Assembly: GCA_002368715.1 (NCBI GenBank) | Contig: DFEO01000140.1 | Span: forward strand, 1-21,921 | DNA from: Ruminococcus sp. UBA3800 | GTDB lineage: Bacteria > Bacillota > Clostridia > Oscillospirales > Ruminococcaceae | Length of the DNA: 21,921 nt | Direction: 5' to 3' | Shown here: in pieces, positions 20,723-21,921 of the stretch | How the letters are laid out: the number at the start of each line of letters is the position of its first letter | Numbering within the stretch: the stretch's first letter is position 1 | Program-made: the position numbers and the translations under genes | The notes under the pieces: model-generated | The model's input: only the letters and a program-made list of their open reading frames with translations | Database searches by the model: none | What the model was told of the DNA's origin: nothing

Positions 20723-20755
20723 GAAAAGCCCCCTGCACAAGGCAGAGGGTTTTTG
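20721..20755 (-). terminator. Terminator of the rsgA-thiN-spoVM operon
   Basis: Minus strand CCCTCTGC-CTTGT-GCAGGGGG (about 20749-20729), 8 bp with one U-G pair, then CTTTTCTT (20728-20721). The tail runs into the -35 box of the next promoter. Confidence 0.75.
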
Positions 20756-20767
20756 AAAGCCAGTGTT

Positions 20768-20851
20768 TCATTCCTCATACTTTTTGACCCTAAAGATCAG
20801 TCTTAGCATCCCTGAAAGAAGCTTCGGGCTTTTTACAACTACGATCTTCAT
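20768..20851 (-). CDS. spoVM: SpoVM, spore coat assembly anchor peptide (27 aa)
   Basis: A 27-codon gene with a strong SD, GGAGGTAC, before the ATG at 20851 and a TGA at 20770-20768. The peptide begins MKIVVVKSPKLLSGMLRLIF and ends in a charged RVKKYEE tail. Aligned with Bacillus subtilis SpoVM (26 aa, beginning MKFYTIKLPKFLGGIVRAML) it keeps Met-Lys, Lys 7, Pro 9, Lys 10, Leu 12, Gly 14 and Arg 17. Pro 9 and the amphipathic helix are what let SpoVM sense the curved forespore membrane and anchor SpoIVA. It lies 72 bases downstream of thiN, the same neighbour as in B. subtilis (rsgA-rpe-thiN-spoVM). The minus strand between thiN and spoVM has a TATAAT stretch without a clear sigma-A -35 box, so a sporulation-specific promoter is possible but not shown. 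Confidence 0.88.
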   Translation of the reverse strand: MKIVVVKSPKLLSGMLRLIFRVKKYEE

Positions 20852-20923
20852 AATAAGTACCTCCAATAAGGATCACCGACTTGCGATGTCACAATTATAC
20901 TATTCAGAAGCACCGCTTATGGT

Positions 20924-21565
20924 TCATAGCTCAGAGCAAATACACAAAAGCCTTCCGCTTTTAAAAGACACCTCGGCACCGCCCTCAAGGGCCTTGTTTG
21001 ATATCCCAAGGGGAAAGCTCGGCTCGAGCATAAGGTCATCCGCACAATAGTCCGCATTCCTTATCGTCAGGCCGCATACAGCTGAGCCAAAGGCAAAAAG
21101 CGACATCGACCAACCCTCGGGAGGGGCGATACGATAGGTGCCCGGGCGATAGATCTCGGCTCTCTGGCCGTCAGCTGACAGCCTGCACCTGACATCCTGC
21201 TCGCAGCAATAGGCAAGCGCCTGGAGATTTCCGACCGTATGGTCGAGCCTGCCGCCTGTTCCGCCGACAACGGTAATATCTCTGAAACCGAGCAATATAG
21301 CTTTTTTCAGGGCAAGCATAATGTCCGTGTCATCCTTGCGCACCGGATAGACCTCACAGCTTGCTTCGGGCTTTTGTGCCGAATCAAAGTCACCGATAAC
21401 AAGGTCAGGCTCTATCCCCAGCTCCCTTGCATAGACATAGCCTACATCAGCTGCTATTATATAGGAGCCGTCAAGCATAAGCTTATCGACCGTCGCTCTG
21501 CTCACCCTGTCACCGCCGACAAAAACAGCACATTTTTTCACATCGCTCACCGTCCCTGTTCCCAT
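20924..21565 (-). CDS. thiN: Thiamine diphosphokinase
   Basis: 213 aa. Motifs of the ThiN family: DLVIGDFDS (54-62), KDDTDIMLAL (78-87) and GGTGGRLDHTVGN (101-113), with a C-terminal beta-sandwich (CGLTIRNADYCADD, EPSFPLGISN) for thiamine binding. It transfers pyrophosphate from ATP to thiamine to make thiamine diphosphate. The ATG at 21565 overlaps rsgA by 19 bases. A GTG at 21541 (codon 9) would start directly at the first strand (VKKCAVFVGG) and is a reasonable alternative, because the first eight residues look unrelated to the family. Operon rsgA-thiN-spoVM. Confidence 0.94.
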   Translation of the reverse strand: MGTGTVSDVKKCAVFVGGDRVSRATVDKLMLDGSYIIAADVGYVYARELGIEPDLVIGDFDSAQKPEASCEVYPVRKDDTDIMLALKKAILLGFRDITVVGGTGGRLDHTVGNLQALAYCCEQDVRCRLSADGQRAEIYRPGTYRIAPPEGWSMSLFAFGSAVCGLTIRNADYCADDLMLEPSFPLGISNKALEGGAEVSFKSGRLLCICSEL

Positions 21566-21921
21566 TCCTTCAGCTTCTCTGCCTGTTCATACATCACCTT
21601 ATAGCTCTCATACCTGCTATTCGGTATTAGTCCACGGTTCACAGCATCTATAACAGCGCAGTCCTTTTCTCTCGTGTGGCTGCAATCCTGGAACCTGCAT
21701 TTTCCGATATAAGGCAGGAACTCCTCAAAGCAGGGAGCAAGCTGCTCCTTGCGGATTATATCATATCTGTTTGTATCAAAGGAAGAAAAGCCCGGGGTAT
21801 CGGCTATATATCCGCCGTTAGGCAGCTTGTAAAGCTCAACTGTCCTTGTCGTATGGCGGCCACGGCCGAGTTTTTTGCTTATATGCGCAGTTTCAAGACA
21901 AAGATCAGGAAAGATACAGTT
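21547..21921 (-). CDS. rsgA: Ribosome small subunit GTPase RsgA, 3' part
   Basis: The reading frame is open from the window edge (21921) to a TGA at 21547, giving 124 C-terminal residues. Visible are the switch region GRGRHTTRTVELY, the G3 motif DTPGFSS, and the zinc knuckle GKCRFQDCSHTREKDC with its Cys-x-Cys-His-Cys ligands, then the C-terminal helix. RsgA (YjeQ/CpgA) is a circularly permuted GTPase that helps mature the 30S subunit. The 5' end lies outside the window. Confidence 0.93.
   Translation of the reverse strand, partial: NCIFPDLCLETAHISKKLGRGRHTTRTVELYKLPNGGYIADTPGFSSFDTNRYDIIRKEQLAPCFEEFLPYIGKCRFQDCSHTREKDCAVIDAVNRGLIPNSRYESYKVMYEQAEKLKEWEQGR

Overview
The window looks like a piece of a low-to-medium GC Gram-positive genome of the Clostridia, most likely a Ruminococcus-type Oscillospiraceae. 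The reasons are: strong AAGGAGG-type ribosome binding sites, TTGACA-N17-TATAAT promoters, an Ile-type T-box leader, Firmicute pairs such as walJ-rlmH and rsgA-thiN-spoVM, lipoproteins with Gram-positive lipoboxes, and a GH26-like glycosidase. The genus is an inference from style and gene content.

Layout. (1) 25-6089, all on the minus strand, is a zinc acquisition and allocation island. Read in the direction of transcription it holds a His-rich CobW-type GTPase, a second CobW-like GTPase with no CxCC motif and an OB-like C-terminal domain, a small two-helix membrane protein with a His/Cys patch, znuA, znuC, znuB, and a lipoprotein carrying a second copy of the same Cys-Cys OB-like domain. (2) 6228-7166 (minus) is an FN3 plus SleB-like cell wall hydrolase, with a perfect WalR-type box in its promoter region. 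(3) 7602-8519 (plus) is an S1-domain RNA-binding protein. A hairpin lies between its Shine-Dalgarno sequence and its best start codon. (4) 8622-9752 (minus) is an AT-rich YD-repeat lipoprotein flanked by an 11-bp direct repeat. (5) 9867-11970 (minus) holds rarA and a membrane-anchored flavodoxin-like protein, followed by tRNA-Leu(UAA). (6) 12348-14468 (plus) is an operon of a HAD phosphatase, walJ and rlmH. (7) 14497-16382 (plus) is an Ile-specific T-box, a threonine ammonia-lyase with an ACT domain, and ridA. (8) 16583-19151 (plus) holds a beta-lactamase-like lipoprotein and a GH26-like protein without a signal peptide. (9) 19207-20537 (minus) holds exoA and a four-helix membrane protein, preceded by a strongly palindromic promoter and leader. 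(10) 20768-21921 (minus) holds spoVM (27 codons), thiN and the 3' part of rsgA, in the same relative order as in Bacillus subtilis.

How they work together. ZnuA captures zinc outside the cell, ZnuB and ZnuC import it, and the two G3E GTPases probably distribute it to client enzymes. The CC-OB lipoprotein and the small His/Cys membrane protein are candidate accessory parts of this route. IlvA makes a reactive enamine/imine that RidA clears, and the T-box couples this to charging of tRNA-Ile. WalJ and the WalR-type box point to WalKR control of wall turnover, although walR and walK are not in the window. The strongest leads are the unannotated spoVM, the repeated CC-OB domain in the zinc island, the SD-hairpin-ATG arrangement at 7559-7604, the WalR box, and the dyad-rich region 20577-20722.
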